64,000 nt of DNA from Sphingomonas oryzagri (GTDB lineage: Bacteria; Pseudomonadota; Alphaproteobacteria; Sphingomonadales; Sphingomonadaceae), in assembly GCF_029906645.1 (NCBI RefSeq), contig NZ_JARYGZ010000004.1, positions 145,681 to 209,680 on the forward strand, given 5' to 3'. The notes under the pieces are model-generated. The model had not been told where the DNA came from and did not search any database. It saw only the letters and a list, made by a program, of their open reading frames with translations. Shown here piece by piece: positions 27,329 to 36,611 of this stretch. The position numbers and the translations under genes were made by a program. How positions within the stretch are numbered: the first letter of the stretch is position 1; every line of letters begins with the position of its first letter.

Positions 27329-27718
27329 ATGGCACGTGAACCGCAGCGTCTTCGCCGTCGCGAACGCAAGAACATCACCGCCGGCGTCGCCCATGTGAAC
27401 GCCAGCTTCAACAACACCATGATCACCATCACCGACGCGCAGGGCAATGCCATCGCGTGGTCGTCGGCGGGCATGATGGGCTTCAAGGGTTCGCGCAAGT
27501 CGACCCCGTACGCCGCCCAGGTCGCCGCCGAGGATGCCGGCAAGAAGGCCGCCGAACATGGCGTCCGCACCCTCGAGGTCGAGGTGAAGGGCCCCGGTTC
27601 GGGCCGCGAGTCGGCGCTGCGCGCGCTGCAGGCGGTCGGCTTCCAGATCACGTCGATCCGCGACGTGACCTCGATCCCGCACAATGGCGTTCGCCCGTCC
27701 AAGCGCCGCCGCGTCTGA
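27329..27718 (+). CDS. rpsK: 30S ribosomal protein S11
   Basis: A 129-residue S11 of the 30S platform. [20 protein letters not shown] and [20 protein letters not shown] are conserved; ends with the usual [10 protein letters not shown]. Confidence 0.98.
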   Translation: MAREPQRLRRRERKNITAGVAHVNASFNNTMITITDAQGNAIAWSSAGMMGFKGSRKSTPYAAQVAAEDAGKKAAEHGVRTLEVEVKGPGSGRESALRALQAVGFQITSIRDVTSIPHNGVRPSKRRRV

Positions 27719-27811
27719 TTTCGTATCGGGGCGTGGGTCCGTCACCCGCGCCCCCGTTTCCCGGCCGCGGGTGGACGCATCCGCTTTGGCCCAACCCTTG
27801 AGGGAAAACAC

Positions 27812-28876
27812 ATGGCCGTCAACGCCAAGAACTGGCAGGAACTCAAGAAGCCCAACGGCCTGGAGAAGAAGGGCGGCGACGGAAAGCGCCGTGCCACCTT
27901 CGTCGCCGAGCCGCTCGAGCGTGGCTTCGGCCTGACGCTCGGCAACGCGCTGCGCCGCGTGCTGCTCTCGTCGCTCCAGGGCGCCGCCGTCACGTCGATC
28001 AAGATCGAGAACGTCCTGCATGAGTTCTCGAGCCTCGCGGGCGTCCGCGAGGACGTCACCGACATGGTGCTGAACGTCAAGCAGATCGCGCTCAAGATGC
28101 AGGGCGAGGGCGCCAAGCGCCTCCAGCTCTCCGCGACCGGCCCGGCCGAAGTCACCGCGGGCATGATCGCCACCACCGGCGACATCGAGGTGCTGAACCC
28201 CGATCTGGTGATCTGCCACCTCGACGATGGCGCGACGCTCAACATGGAGCTGACCGCCGCCGCCGGTAAGGGCTACGTCACCGCCGCGATGAACCGTCCG
28301 GCCGATGCGCCGATCGGCCTCATCCCGGTCGACGCGCTCTACTCGCCGGTCCGCCAGGTCGCGTACAAGGTGGAGAACACCCGCGTCGGCCAGGAGCTCG
28401 ATTACGACAAGCTCACGCTGACCATCGAGACCGACGGCACCGTCACCCCGGAGGATGCGCTCGCCTACGCCGCGCGCATCCTGCAGGACCAGCTGCAGCT
28501 GTTCGTCCACTTCGACGACGGCCTGACGCTGCAGACCTCCGTCCCGCAGATGGCGGGTGTCGCGGTTCCGGCCGCCGGCGCCGAGCCGGAGCAGGACGCC
28601 AACCAGCTGAACCGCTACCTCCTCAAGAAGGTGGACGAGCTGGAGCTGTCGGTGCGTTCGGCGAACTGCCTGAAGAACGACAACATCATCTACATCGGCG
28701 ACCTGGTCCAGAAGACCGAGGCCGAGATGCTCCGCACGCCGAACTTCGGCCGCAAGTCGCTGAACGAGATCAAGGAAGTGCTCTCGTCCATGGGCCTGCG
28801 CCTCGGCATGGACATCCCCGGCTGGCCGCCGGAGAACATTGAGGAAATGGCCAAGAAGCTCGAGCAGGAATATTGA
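27812..28876 (+). CDS. rpoA: RNA polymerase alpha subunit
   Basis: A 354-residue alpha subunit. The N-terminal dimerisation domain includes [22 protein letters not shown]; the C-terminal domain that touches UP elements and activators has [21 protein letters not shown] and [16 protein letters not shown]. Length is typical of sphingomonads. A 93-base gap with a short hairpin precedes it. Confidence 0.98.
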   Translation: MAVNAKNWQELKKPNGLEKKGGDGKRRATFVAEPLERGFGLTLGNALRRVLLSSLQGAAVTSIKIENVLHEFSSLAGVREDVTDMVLNVKQIALKMQGEGAKRLQLSATGPAEVTAGMIATTGDIEVLNPDLVICHLDDGATLNMELTAAAGKGYVTAAMNRPADAPIGLIPVDALYSPVRQVAYKVENTRVGQELDYDKLTLTIETDGTVTPEDALAYAARILQDQLQLFVHFDDGLTLQTSVPQMAGVAVPAAGAEPEQDANQLNRYLLKKVDELELSVRSANCLKNDNIIYIGDLVQKTEAEMLRTPNFGRKSLNEIKEVLSSMGLRLGMDIPGWPPENIEEMAKKLEQEY

Positions 28877-28983
28877 TCCTGCCGATCGGCTGATTGGTTT
28901 GAGGGGTTTGGGCGGTGCCCCCTTGTCACCGCCCGGCCCGCAGTACCTTGAACGGCTGCGGGACGAACTGAAGGAAGAATGAT

Positions 28984-29406
28984 ATGCGCCATCGCGTTGG
29001 CGGTCGTAAGCTGCAGCGGACCGCGTCCCACCGTACCGCCCTGTTCCGCAACCAGTCGGCCGCGCTGATCAAGCACGAGCAGATCCTCACCACCCTCGCC
29101 AAGGCGAAGGAGCTTCGCCCCTACGTCGAGAAGCTGGTGACTCTGGCCAAGAAGGGTGGCCTCTCCAACCGCCGTCTCGCCCACGCGCGCCTGCTCGACG
29201 ACACGCAGCTGGTGAAGCTGTTCGACGTGCTGGCCGAGCGCTACAAGACCCGCGCCGGCGGCTACACCCGCATCATCAAGGCCGGTATCCGCGCGTCGGA
29301 CGCCGCGCCGATGGCGATCATCGAGTTCGTCGACCGCGACGTCTCGGCCAAGGGCCAGGATTCGGGCCCGGTGATCACCGACGAGGAGCTGGACGAGGCG
29401 GCCTGA
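28984..29406 (+). CDS. rplQ: 50S ribosomal protein L17
   Basis: A 140-residue L17. [23 protein letters not shown] and [20 protein letters not shown] are conserved, with an acidic C-terminal tail (TDEELDEAA). The 107-base gap from rpoA contains a perfect GGGCGGTG/CACCGCCC hairpin (28910-28934) without a T-tract. Last gene of the alpha operon. Confidence 0.97.
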   Translation: MRHRVGGRKLQRTASHRTALFRNQSAALIKHEQILTTLAKAKELRPYVEKLVTLAKKGGLSNRRLAHARLLDDTQLVKLFDVLAERYKTRAGGYTRIIKAGIRASDAAPMAIIEFVDRDVSAKGQDSGPVITDEELDEAA

Positions 29407-29436
29407 GCCACTCGTTCCATCCCGCTGAACGAACGG

Positions 29437-29468
29437 AAGGGCCGTCCCGCATCGGGGCGGCCCTTTCT
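29437..29468 (+). terminator. Intrinsic terminator after rplQ
   Basis: A 13-bp stem, AAGGGCCGTCCCG (29437-29449) with CGGGGCGGCCCTT (29453-29465), CAT loop and TTT at the end. It closes the alpha operon. Confidence 0.8.
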
Positions 29469-29542
29469 GCATCGGCCGTCCTTTGGTTTGCATGGCGCCG
29501 CGCCGTCGTTACGGATGAGACGGAGTGACGAGAGGATTGCCC

Positions 29543-31600
29543 ATGAGTCCGGACGGACCCATCGCCTACCCCGAGACGGTGCGCGACACCGTGGTCGAAG
29601 AGCTTGCCGGGCGGACCGTTCCCGATCCGTGGCGCTGGCTGGAAGGCGATGTCCGCACCGACGAGCGGGTGCAGGCCTGGGTGGCGGCCGAGGGGGCGCT
29701 GACCGAATCCTACCTCGATACGCTGCCGGGTCGCGTCGCGATCCGTGATCGGCTGATGAAGCTGTGGAATTACGAGCGCGTCTCGCTGCCGCGCCGCCGG
29801 GGCGGGCGCTATTTCTTCCTGCGCAATTCCGGGCTGGAGGCACAGGCGGTGCTCTGCGCGCGCGAGGCGCAGGATGCTCCGGCCCGCATATTGCTTGATC
29901 CCAACGGCTGGTCCGAGGATGGCGCGACTGCGCTCGGCGAGTGGGAGCCGTCGAAGGATGGCCGGCGCCTCGCTTATGCGGTGCAGGACGGGGGCAGCGA
30001 CTGGCGGACGGTGAAGGTGCTCGATGCGGTCGGCGGCGAGGAACTGGCCGACGAGGTGCGTTGGGTGAAGTTTTCGGGCCTGTCCTGGGCGGGCAACGGC
30101 TCGGGCTTCTTCTACTCGCGCTTTCCCGAGCCGCGCGCGGGGCTGGAGCATCAGGCACAGAATCTCGACCATGCCATCTATTTTCACCGGCTGGGCACCG
30201 ATCAATCGACCGATTTCCTCGTCTACGCGACGCCGGATCGCCCGCGCCTGATCCACGGGGCCGAGGTGAGCGAGGACGGGCGCTGGCTGCTGATCTCGTC
30301 CGCAGAGGGCACCGAAGCGCGCACCGAATTGACCGTGATCGATCTCACCGCGCCGAAGCTCGCGCCCAAGATACTCGTGCGCGGCCTCGATAACGACTGG
30401 CGGCTGGCGGGATCGAAGGGCGACATCTTCTATTTCGTCACCGATCTGGAGGCGCCGCGCCGCCGCATCGTCTCGATCGACGTCGGCTCCGAGATGCGCC
30501 GCCGCCGCGAGATCGTCCCGCATGGCGAGGATCTGGTGGCCGATGCGCTGGTGGTGGGTGACCGCCTGCTCGTCTCGCTGCTGCGCAATGTCGCGAGCGA
30601 GCTGCGCATCTACGATCTCGACGGCCGGCTGATGGACACGGTGGTGCTGCCCGGCATCGGCACGGTGAGCGGCATGGAGGGGCAGGGCGACAGCGCCGAG
30701 GCCTTCTTCGCCTTCACCAGCTACGATCGGCCGACCGAGATCCATCGGCTCGATGTCGGGAGCGCGGTGGCGCTGCCCTACGCGCAACCCGAGCTTCAGT
30801 TCGACCGCGAGGATTTCGTGGTCGATCAGGCGAGCTTCACTTCGAAGGACGGCACCGTCATCCCGCTCTTCCTGCTGCGGCGGAAGGATGTGACCGGGGC
30901 CGCGCCGGCGCTGCTGTACGGCTATGGCGGGTTCGAGATTTCGCTGACGCCCGGTTTCTCCTCGGCGGCGTTGTGCTGGGCGGCGATGGGCGGCGTCTAT
31001 GCGGTCGCCAACATCCGGGGCGGCGGCGAATATGGCAAGGCATGGCACGATGCCGGGCGCCGGGCCAACAAGCAGAACGTGTTCGACGACTTCATCGCGG
31101 CGGCCGAACATCTGAAGGGGCAAGGCGTCGCCTCCTCGGTGAGCGTCCATGGCCATAGCAATGGTGGACTCCTCGTCGCGGCGGTAACCAACCAGCGGCC
31201 GGACCTGTTCGCCGCCGCGCTGCCCGCCGTCGGTGTGCACGACATGACCCGCTTCCATCGCTTCACCGCCGGCCGCTACTGGATCGACGATTATGGCGAT
31301 CCGGGCAGGCAAGAGGATCTCGCGGTGCTGATGGGCTATTCGCCGCTTCACAATATCCGCGACGGCGCCGAATATCCGGCGATACTCATCGCCACCGCCG
31401 ACACCGACGATCGCGTGGTGCCGGCGCACAGCTTCAAATATGCCGCCGCGCTGCAGGCGGCGGATATCGGGCCGAAGCCGCACCTCATCCGCATCGAGAC
31501 GCGTGCCGGCCACGGCGCGGGCAAGCCCACCGCCAAGCAGATCGAGGAAATCGCCGACCTGTGGGCCTTCGCGGCCCACTGGGGCGGCCTGAACGTCTAG
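29543..31600 (+). CDS. Prolyl oligopeptidase family serine peptidase (S9)
   Basis: A 685-residue S9A-type peptidase that cleaves short peptides after proline. The N-terminal part (EELAGRTVPDPWRWLEGDVRTDERVQAW) is the typical lead-in to the seven-bladed propeller; the catalytic domain carries GHSNGGLL with nucleophile Ser539, TADTDDRVVPAHSFKYAA with the acid, and AGHGAGKPT with the His. No signal peptide, so probably cytoplasmic. The ATG at 29543 is preferred over a GTG 18 bases upstream because GAGAGG sits 7 bases before it. The stop overlaps the end of the convergent acetyltransferase gene by 3 bases. Confidence 0.93.
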   Translation: MSPDGPIAYPETVRDTVVEELAGRTVPDPWRWLEGDVRTDERVQAWVAAEGALTESYLDTLPGRVAIRDRLMKLWNYERVSLPRRRGGRYFFLRNSGLEAQAVLCAREAQDAPARILLDPNGWSEDGATALGEWEPSKDGRRLAYAVQDGGSDWRTVKVLDAVGGEELADEVRWVKFSGLSWAGNGSGFFYSRFPEPRAGLEHQAQNLDHAIYFHRLGTDQSTDFLVYATPDRPRLIHGAEVSEDGRWLLISSAEGTEARTELTVIDLTAPKLAPKILVRGLDNDWRLAGSKGDIFYFVTDLEAPRRRIVSIDVGSEMRRRREIVPHGEDLVADALVVGDRLLVSLLRNVASELRIYDLDGRLMDTVVLPGIGTVSGMEGQGDSAEAFFAFTSYDRPTEIHRLDVGSAVALPYAQPELQFDREDFVVDQASFTSKDGTVIPLFLLRRKDVTGAAPALLYGYGGFEISLTPGFSSAALCWAAMGGVYAVANIRGGGEYGKAWHDAGRRANKQNVFDDFIAAAEHLKGQGVASSVSVHGHSNGGLLVAAVTNQRPDLFAAALPAVGVHDMTRFHRFTAGRYWIDDYGDPGRQEDLAVLMGYSPLHNIRDGAEYPAILIATADTDDRVVPAHSFKYAAALQAADIGPKPHLIRIETRAGHGAGKPTAKQIEEIADLWAFAAHWGGLNV

Positions 31601-32481
31601 TCTAGCGAGGGCAAAGCGGCGCGTACGAAGCGGCCGGGCGGTACGTCCTGCCGCAACACGACATTGGCGTCGATCGTGCTGCCTTCGCCGACCGTGACCC
31701 CGCCGAGCAGCACCGCGCCGGGATGGACGACGACGCCGTCGCCGAGGCTGGGGTGGCGCCGCCCGTCACCGGCCGGCTCTCCGCCGCCGAGCGTGACGCC
31801 CTGGTGGAGATGGACGGTCTCACCGAGGATCGCGGTTTCGCCGATCACCACGCCGGTACCGTGATCGATGAACAGGCCGGCGCCGATGCGCGCGCCGGGA
31901 TGGATGTCGATGCCGGTGCGTTGGTACGCGATCTCGGTGAGCGTGCGGGCGACGATTGGCGCGCCCTCACGATAGAGTTCGTGGGCGATGCGGTACGGGA
32001 TCACCGCCGCGATCGAGGGATAGCGCAGCAGCACCTCGTCGACGCTGCGCGCGGCGGGATCGGCGCGGTAGGCGGCCTCCACGTCACGGTCGAGCAGACG
32101 GCGGATCGCGGGCAGGCGCCCGGCGAGCGCGCCGGTGATCGCGATCGCCCGCTCGGCCGCCACCCGCTCGCGCGTGTCGGGCGAGGCGAGGTCCAGTTCG
32201 AGGATGATCTGCGCGGCAAGCTGGTCGAGCGTCGTCTCCAATGTCGCATCCACCCAGGCATTCTCGTTCCCGGCGTTCAGCTCGGGTGGGCCGAGGCGGA
32301 GCGGGAAGAGTGCTGCGGACAATTCGCGCAGTATGCGCTTCAGCGCGCTGCGCGAGGGGAAGCGAATGCCGTGTTCTGCATGGCGCTCGTGGCCCGCGCG
32401 CCAATCCTGTCGTGTATCGCGCAGGCCGTCGATGACGCTGCCGATCTCGCGCGGAAAATCGATGGGATGGCTGTATGTCAC
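31597..32481 (-). CDS. Serine O-acetyltransferase (EpsC/CysE-like)
   Basis: A 294-residue enzyme that makes O-acetylserine, the precursor of cysteine. The N-terminal helical region (ETTLDQLAAQIILELDL) is followed by the SAT linker RYPSIAAVIPYRIAHELY and the left-handed helix of hexapeptide repeats (GIDIHPGARIGAGLFIDHGTGVVIGE, catalytic His in IDHGTG), with VTLGGGEPAGDGRRHPSLGDGVVVHPGAVLLGG. The start is taken as a GTG that overlaps the stop of the upstream hydrolase (GTGA); this gives a sensible protein, whereas a longer frame overlaps the hydrolase entirely. It resembles the longer EpsC-type enzymes. The C-terminal end lacks an obvious feedback-sensitive tail. Confidence 0.88.
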   Translation of the reverse strand: MTYSHPIDFPREIGSVIDGLRDTRQDWRAGHERHAEHGIRFPSRSALKRILRELSAALFPLRLGPPELNAGNENAWVDATLETTLDQLAAQIILELDLASPDTRERVAAERAIAITGALAGRLPAIRRLLDRDVEAAYRADPAARSVDEVLLRYPSIAAVIPYRIAHELYREGAPIVARTLTEIAYQRTGIDIHPGARIGAGLFIDHGTGVVIGETAILGETVHLHQGVTLGGGEPAGDGRRHPSLGDGVVVHPGAVLLGGVTVGEGSTIDANVVLRQDVPPGRFVRAALPSLD

Positions 32482-33101
32482 GGACGATGGCGGCCCTTGA
32501 TAACGGGGTGTGGAAACGGCGCGGCAGAGGGCACGATCGGCGCTGTGTCGTGGCCGGTGATCAGCCGATCGAGCAGGCCTTGCCCTTGCGGCCAGTCGCC
32601 GAGATCGGATTCGGCGTTGATGTGGCCGAGCGACCCGACATCGGCGAGATCCGCGCCCCACATGTCGGCCAAGCGGGCAAGGCTGGCGAAATCGGCATAG
32701 CGATCGTCCCGGCTGGCGACGAGCAGGCTAGGGAAGGGCAGCGCCACGGACGGCGCCGGCGCGAAGGGCTGGAGGAGAGGGTGCGTGTCGGCGCGATCGA
32801 CGTCGGGCGGCGCGACCAGCAACGCCGCCCGCACCTTGGACAGCCGCGCCGTGGACGCATCGCGCGCCCACCATGCGACGGCCAGACAGCCGAGGCTGTG
32901 CGCGACCAGCACCACCGGCCCGCGCTGTCGCCCGATCGCGCGATCGAGATGCGCCACCCACAGATCGCGCGACGGCTCGTGCCAGCGGCCCAGCTCCACG
33001 CGCACCGCGCGCGGCCGTGTGGCGACCCAGTGGCTCTGCCAATGGTCCGGCCCGCTGTCGAACAGGCCGGGGATGATCAGCTCGACGGGCGCGTCTGCCA
33101 T
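32478..33101 (-). CDS. RBBP9/YdeN family alpha/beta hydrolase
   Basis: A 207-residue small serine hydrolase. It starts with the family pattern IIPGLFDSGPDHWQSHW, then VAHSLGCLA with Ser69, the acid region ASRDDRYA and GSLGHINAESDLG with the catalytic His. This family has serine hydrolase activity but in vivo substrates are mostly unknown. Its stop overlaps the start of the acetyltransferase, so the two are coupled. Confidence 0.87.
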   Translation of the reverse strand: MADAPVELIIPGLFDSGPDHWQSHWVATRPRAVRVELGRWHEPSRDLWVAHLDRAIGRQRGPVVLVAHSLGCLAVAWWARDASTARLSKVRAALLVAPPDVDRADTHPLLQPFAPAPSVALPFPSLLVASRDDRYADFASLARLADMWGADLADVGSLGHINAESDLGDWPQGQGLLDRLITGHDTAPIVPSAAPFPHPVIKGRHRP

Positions 33102-33216
33102 GAATCGTCTCCCTGCCGTCCGGCGAAACGGGCCGGTAAGGCAGGGATAGGCGCCCGGCGGGCCGGGGACAAGAAATGTCTACTTATGCACTAGGCAATT
33201 AAAGTTGGCGGAACCG

Positions 33217-34950
33217 TCAGCGGGTGATCTCCGCGACATAGACGCCCAGCGGATCGAGGTGGACGCTGCCGCTGATCAGCAGCGCGCGGTTGATCGCGAG
33301 CGGCTGCACGATCTCCATCGTGTCGGTCTTCTCGACCGGCACGTCCGCAGGCTTGCTGTCGAGGTTCAGGAGAACCAGCACCGTCTTGCCGCCGCCGGAG
33401 CGCTGATAGGCGAGCACCTGCTTGTCATCGGTATCCACCGCCTTCCAGTCGCCGCTCATCGCCGGATGGGTGCGGCGCAAGGCGATCAGCGTGCGGTAGA
33501 AATTGAGCACCGAATGAGGATCGGCGCTCTCGGCGACGACGTTGCGTGTCTTGTAGTCGGGTGCGACGGGCAGCCACGGCTTGGCGCCCGTGTTGAAGCC
33601 GGCATTGGTGCTGGCGTTCCACTGCATCGGGGTGCGCTCGCCATCGCGGCCCTTCTCTTTGGGCCAGCCCTTCTTGCCGATCACGTCCTGCACGTCCTCG
33701 ATGCGCTGGGGATCGTTGTTCACCATGCCCAGTTCCTCGCCATAATAGAGGACGGGGGTGCCGCGCAGCGTGAGCAGCAGCGCGCCGGTGATCTTGGCCC
33801 AGTCGTCGGTCGAGGCGCCGGCGGGCAGCGGATAGCGGCTCGCGGCGCGCCGGCTGTCATGGTTGGAAAGCGCGAAGCTCGGCCAGCCGCCGACCGAATT
33901 GGTCTCCACGCCCGTAATGCGCTGCCGCAGGTCCGGCGCGGTCAGCGCGGGCAGGCTGATCAGGTTGAGGAACATGGGCAGCTGCAGCTCATTGTTCCGC
34001 GGTCCGTAATATTGGACCAGCTCGCTGGCATCCGACGTCCACGTCTCGCCGACGAGGATGCGGCCGGGATATTTGTCGATCACCATCTGGCGCAGCCGCT
34101 GCAGCTCGGTGTGCACCTCGGGCTGCTTGGAATTGTTGACGTGATCCTGGTTGGGCACGCCGAATGCATCGACGCCCGGATAGACAGTGTTGTCCTTCAG
34201 ATCGGTGCGCTCGAACATCGTGTCGACCGCATCGAGCCGGTAGCCATAGATGCCGCGCTTCAGCCACCATTCGGCGGCGTCGAACATCGCCTTTTCCACC
34301 TTGGGGTTGCGCCAGTTCAGGTCCGGCTGCTGCGGGTAGAAGAAGTGATAATAATATTGCTTCGTCTTGGGATCGAGCGTCCAGGCCGATCCGCCGAAGA
34401 TCGAGGCCCAGTTGTTGGGCGGCGATCCGTCGGCCTTGGGATCGCGCCAGATGTAGAAATCGCGATACGGGTTGGTGCGGCTGCTCTTCGATTGCAGGAA
34501 CCAGGGGTGCTGGTCCGAAGTGTGGTTGACCACGAAATCGAGCAGCACCTTGACGCCGCGCCCCTTGCCCTGCGCGATGAGCTGGTCGACGTCCGCCACC
34601 GTGCCGAACTGTGGATCGACATTGTCGTAGTCCGAGACGTCGTAGCCGAAATCGGCCTGCGGGCTGGGGAACATCGGCGTCATCCAGATCGCGTCGATGC
34701 CGAGCGACTGGACGTAGTCGAGATGCTTCACGATGCCGGGGATGTCGCCGATGCCGTCATTGTTGCTGTCGGCGAAGCTGCGCGGATAGACTTCGTAGAT
34801 GATGCCGGTCTTGTACCAGTCATTCTGGTCGACATTGGGGTTGGCGGGCATCGCCTTGGGGGGAGGCTGCAGCATCGCCTGAGCGTGCGCCGCCACCGGC
34901 AGAAGGGCGGCAAACGCCACCGACAGAAGAGCAGCCCGCCCCACACGCAT
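33217..34950 (-). CDS. Exported GH13 alpha-glucosidase/amylase
   Basis: A 577-residue glycoside hydrolase of family 13 with a signal peptide (RVGRAALLSVAFAALLPVAAHAQA), so periplasmic or outer-membrane. The four GH13 motifs are present: DFVVNH, GYRLDAVDT with the nucleophile Asp, LVGETW with the acid/base Glu, and LSNHDSRR. The QxPDLNW-type loop (QQPDLNWRNP) points to the oligo-1,6-glucosidase/alpha-glucosidase branch. The ATG at 34950 gives the signal peptide and has AGGAAGG upstream; a longer frame overlaps the next GH13 gene. Last of three consecutive GH13 genes reading leftwards from the TonB receptor. Confidence 0.93.
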   Translation of the reverse strand: MRVGRAALLSVAFAALLPVAAHAQAMLQPPPKAMPANPNVDQNDWYKTGIIYEVYPRSFADSNNDGIGDIPGIVKHLDYVQSLGIDAIWMTPMFPSPQADFGYDVSDYDNVDPQFGTVADVDQLIAQGKGRGVKVLLDFVVNHTSDQHPWFLQSKSSRTNPYRDFYIWRDPKADGSPPNNWASIFGGSAWTLDPKTKQYYYHFFYPQQPDLNWRNPKVEKAMFDAAEWWLKRGIYGYRLDAVDTMFERTDLKDNTVYPGVDAFGVPNQDHVNNSKQPEVHTELQRLRQMVIDKYPGRILVGETWTSDASELVQYYGPRNNELQLPMFLNLISLPALTAPDLRQRITGVETNSVGGWPSFALSNHDSRRAASRYPLPAGASTDDWAKITGALLLTLRGTPVLYYGEELGMVNNDPQRIEDVQDVIGKKGWPKEKGRDGERTPMQWNASTNAGFNTGAKPWLPVAPDYKTRNVVAESADPHSVLNFYRTLIALRRTHPAMSGDWKAVDTDDKQVLAYQRSGGGKTVLVLLNLDSKPADVPVEKTDTMEIVQPLAINRALLISGSVHLDPLGVYVAEITR

Positions 34951-34976
34951 TCCCCAAAATCCTTCCTGTTGGCGGC

Positions 34977-36611
34977 TCAGCCGAGCCGCTGAGCGATCAG
35001 CCCCGAGAAGGGCGGTAGATGCCCGATCCGTGCATCGTTGACCATCACCCATTCACGCCAGCGTTCGGGCTGCAGCGGTTGCCAATCAAGCGGTGCATCG
35101 CCGAGGTTGAAGGCGCAGAGCAGGGTCTCGCCCTGGTGCTCGCGCTCCAGCACGAGCAACGCGTCGCCGGCCTCGACCACGCGCATCGTGCCGAGCAGCA
35201 GCGTGTCCGACGCATTGCGCAGTGCGATCAGCCGGCGGGTCAGCTCGAGCATCGAATCGGCGCGACCCTGCTGGCGATCGACGGCGAGCGCGGCGTGATC
35301 CGGCCCGAGCGGGAGCCATGGCTTACTGTCCGAAAATCCGGCCGAGGCGTTGCCGCCGCCAGCCCATGGCATCGGCGTGCGTGCACCGTCGCGCGAGAGG
35401 GTGAGCGGCCAGTTGGCGATCGCCTCCGGGTCCTGCAGATCCTCGAACGCGACATCGACCTGGGTCAGCCCCAGTTCGTCGCCTTGGTAGAGGAAGATAT
35501 TGCCGCGCAGCGAGGCGAGCAGCAGCATCGCCATGCGGGCATAGCGCTGCGGATCGCCGCCGCCCGCCCAGCGCGAGATGGCGCGCGGCGCGTCGTGGTT
35601 GGAGAAGGCCCAGCTCGGCCAGCCGATCCCCTCGCCATCGGGCCAGCGTTCCAGCGAGGCCTCGACCAGCTTCGGCGTGAGCATCGGCGCGTAGAGGAAA
35701 TCGAAGCTGTAGGCGGAGTTCAGCCGCTTCGATCCGCGCGTGAAGGCCTTCATCTCCGGGTCAGGGTCGGCGCCGCCGATTTCCGCGACGGTGAACCGAT
35801 CGCCGTAGCTGTCGAGCAAGGCGCGCAGTCGCTCGATGAAGCCGCCGATGTCGGCATGGCTCTGGTTGTAGAGGTGCAGCTGGAAATCGAACGGCCGGGT
35901 GCGGACGCTGCCGTCGTCGGGCGCCGGCGGGTTATCGCGCAGGTCCGGATCGTGCATCGTGAAGTTCAGCGCATCGAGCCGGAATCCGTCCACTCCGCGA
36001 TCGAGCCAGAAGCGTGCGGTATCCAGCAGCGCCTCCTGCACGTCCGCATTGTGGACATTGAGATCGGGCTGCTCGGTCAGGAAATTGTGGAGATAATATT
36101 GGCCGCGCCGCGCGTCCCACGCCCAGGCGGGGCCGCCGAAGACCGAGGCCCAGTTGCTCGGCGGCGATCCCTCCGGCTTGGCGTCGGCCCAGACGTACCA
36201 GTCGGCGCGCGCGTTGGTGCGATCCTGTCGGCTCTCGGCAAACCAGGGATGCTGGTCGGACGTGTGGGAATAGACCTGATCGATGATCACGCGCAGGCCG
36301 AGTTCGTGGGCACGCGCTACCAGCGCATCGAAATCGGCGAGCGTGCCGAAGATCGGATCGACGTCGCGATAGTCCGCCACGTCGTAGCCGAAATCCTTCA
36401 TCGGCGACGTGAAGAAGGGCGAGATCCAGATCGCATCGACGCCGAGGCCCGCGATATGGTCGAGCTTCGCGGTGATGCCCGGCAGGTCGCCGATGCCGTC
36501 GCCGTTCGAGTCGGCGAAGCTGCGCGGATAGATCTGGTAGATAGTGGCGCCGCGCCACCACTCCCGCGCGGCGCGGGCGGAGGCGACGATCGCCGGCTGG
36601 GGGTCGGTCAT
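34977..36611 (-). CDS. Cytoplasmic GH13 alpha-glucosidase
   Basis: A 544-residue GH13 enzyme without a signal peptide, hence cytoplasmic. Starts with WWRGATIYQIYPRSFADSNG; motifs are IIDQVYSHTSDQHPWF, GFRLDALNF (nucleophile Asp), FTVAEIGG (Glu) and FSNHDAPR. The QPDLNVHN loop marks the alpha-glucosidase/oligo-1,6-glucosidase branch. Its ATG overlaps the stop of the upstream amylase (ATGA). It would cleave imported maltodextrin to glucose. Confidence 0.93.
   Translation of the reverse strand: MTDPQPAIVASARAAREWWRGATIYQIYPRSFADSNGDGIGDLPGITAKLDHIAGLGVDAIWISPFFTSPMKDFGYDVADYRDVDPIFGTLADFDALVARAHELGLRVIIDQVYSHTSDQHPWFAESRQDRTNARADWYVWADAKPEGSPPSNWASVFGGPAWAWDARRGQYYLHNFLTEQPDLNVHNADVQEALLDTARFWLDRGVDGFRLDALNFTMHDPDLRDNPPAPDDGSVRTRPFDFQLHLYNQSHADIGGFIERLRALLDSYGDRFTVAEIGGADPDPEMKAFTRGSKRLNSAYSFDFLYAPMLTPKLVEASLERWPDGEGIGWPSWAFSNHDAPRAISRWAGGGDPQRYARMAMLLLASLRGNIFLYQGDELGLTQVDVAFEDLQDPEAIANWPLTLSRDGARTPMPWAGGGNASAGFSDSKPWLPLGPDHAALAVDRQQGRADSMLELTRRLIALRNASDTLLLGTMRVVEAGDALLVLEREHQGETLLCAFNLGDAPLDWQPLQPERWREWVMVNDARIGHLPPFSGLIAQRLG

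Noticed and set aside
28910..28934. Terminator between rpoA and rplQ
   Set aside because: The stem is perfect but no T-tract follows, and rplQ has no visible promoter of its own, so it is more likely an RNA-processing or stability stem.
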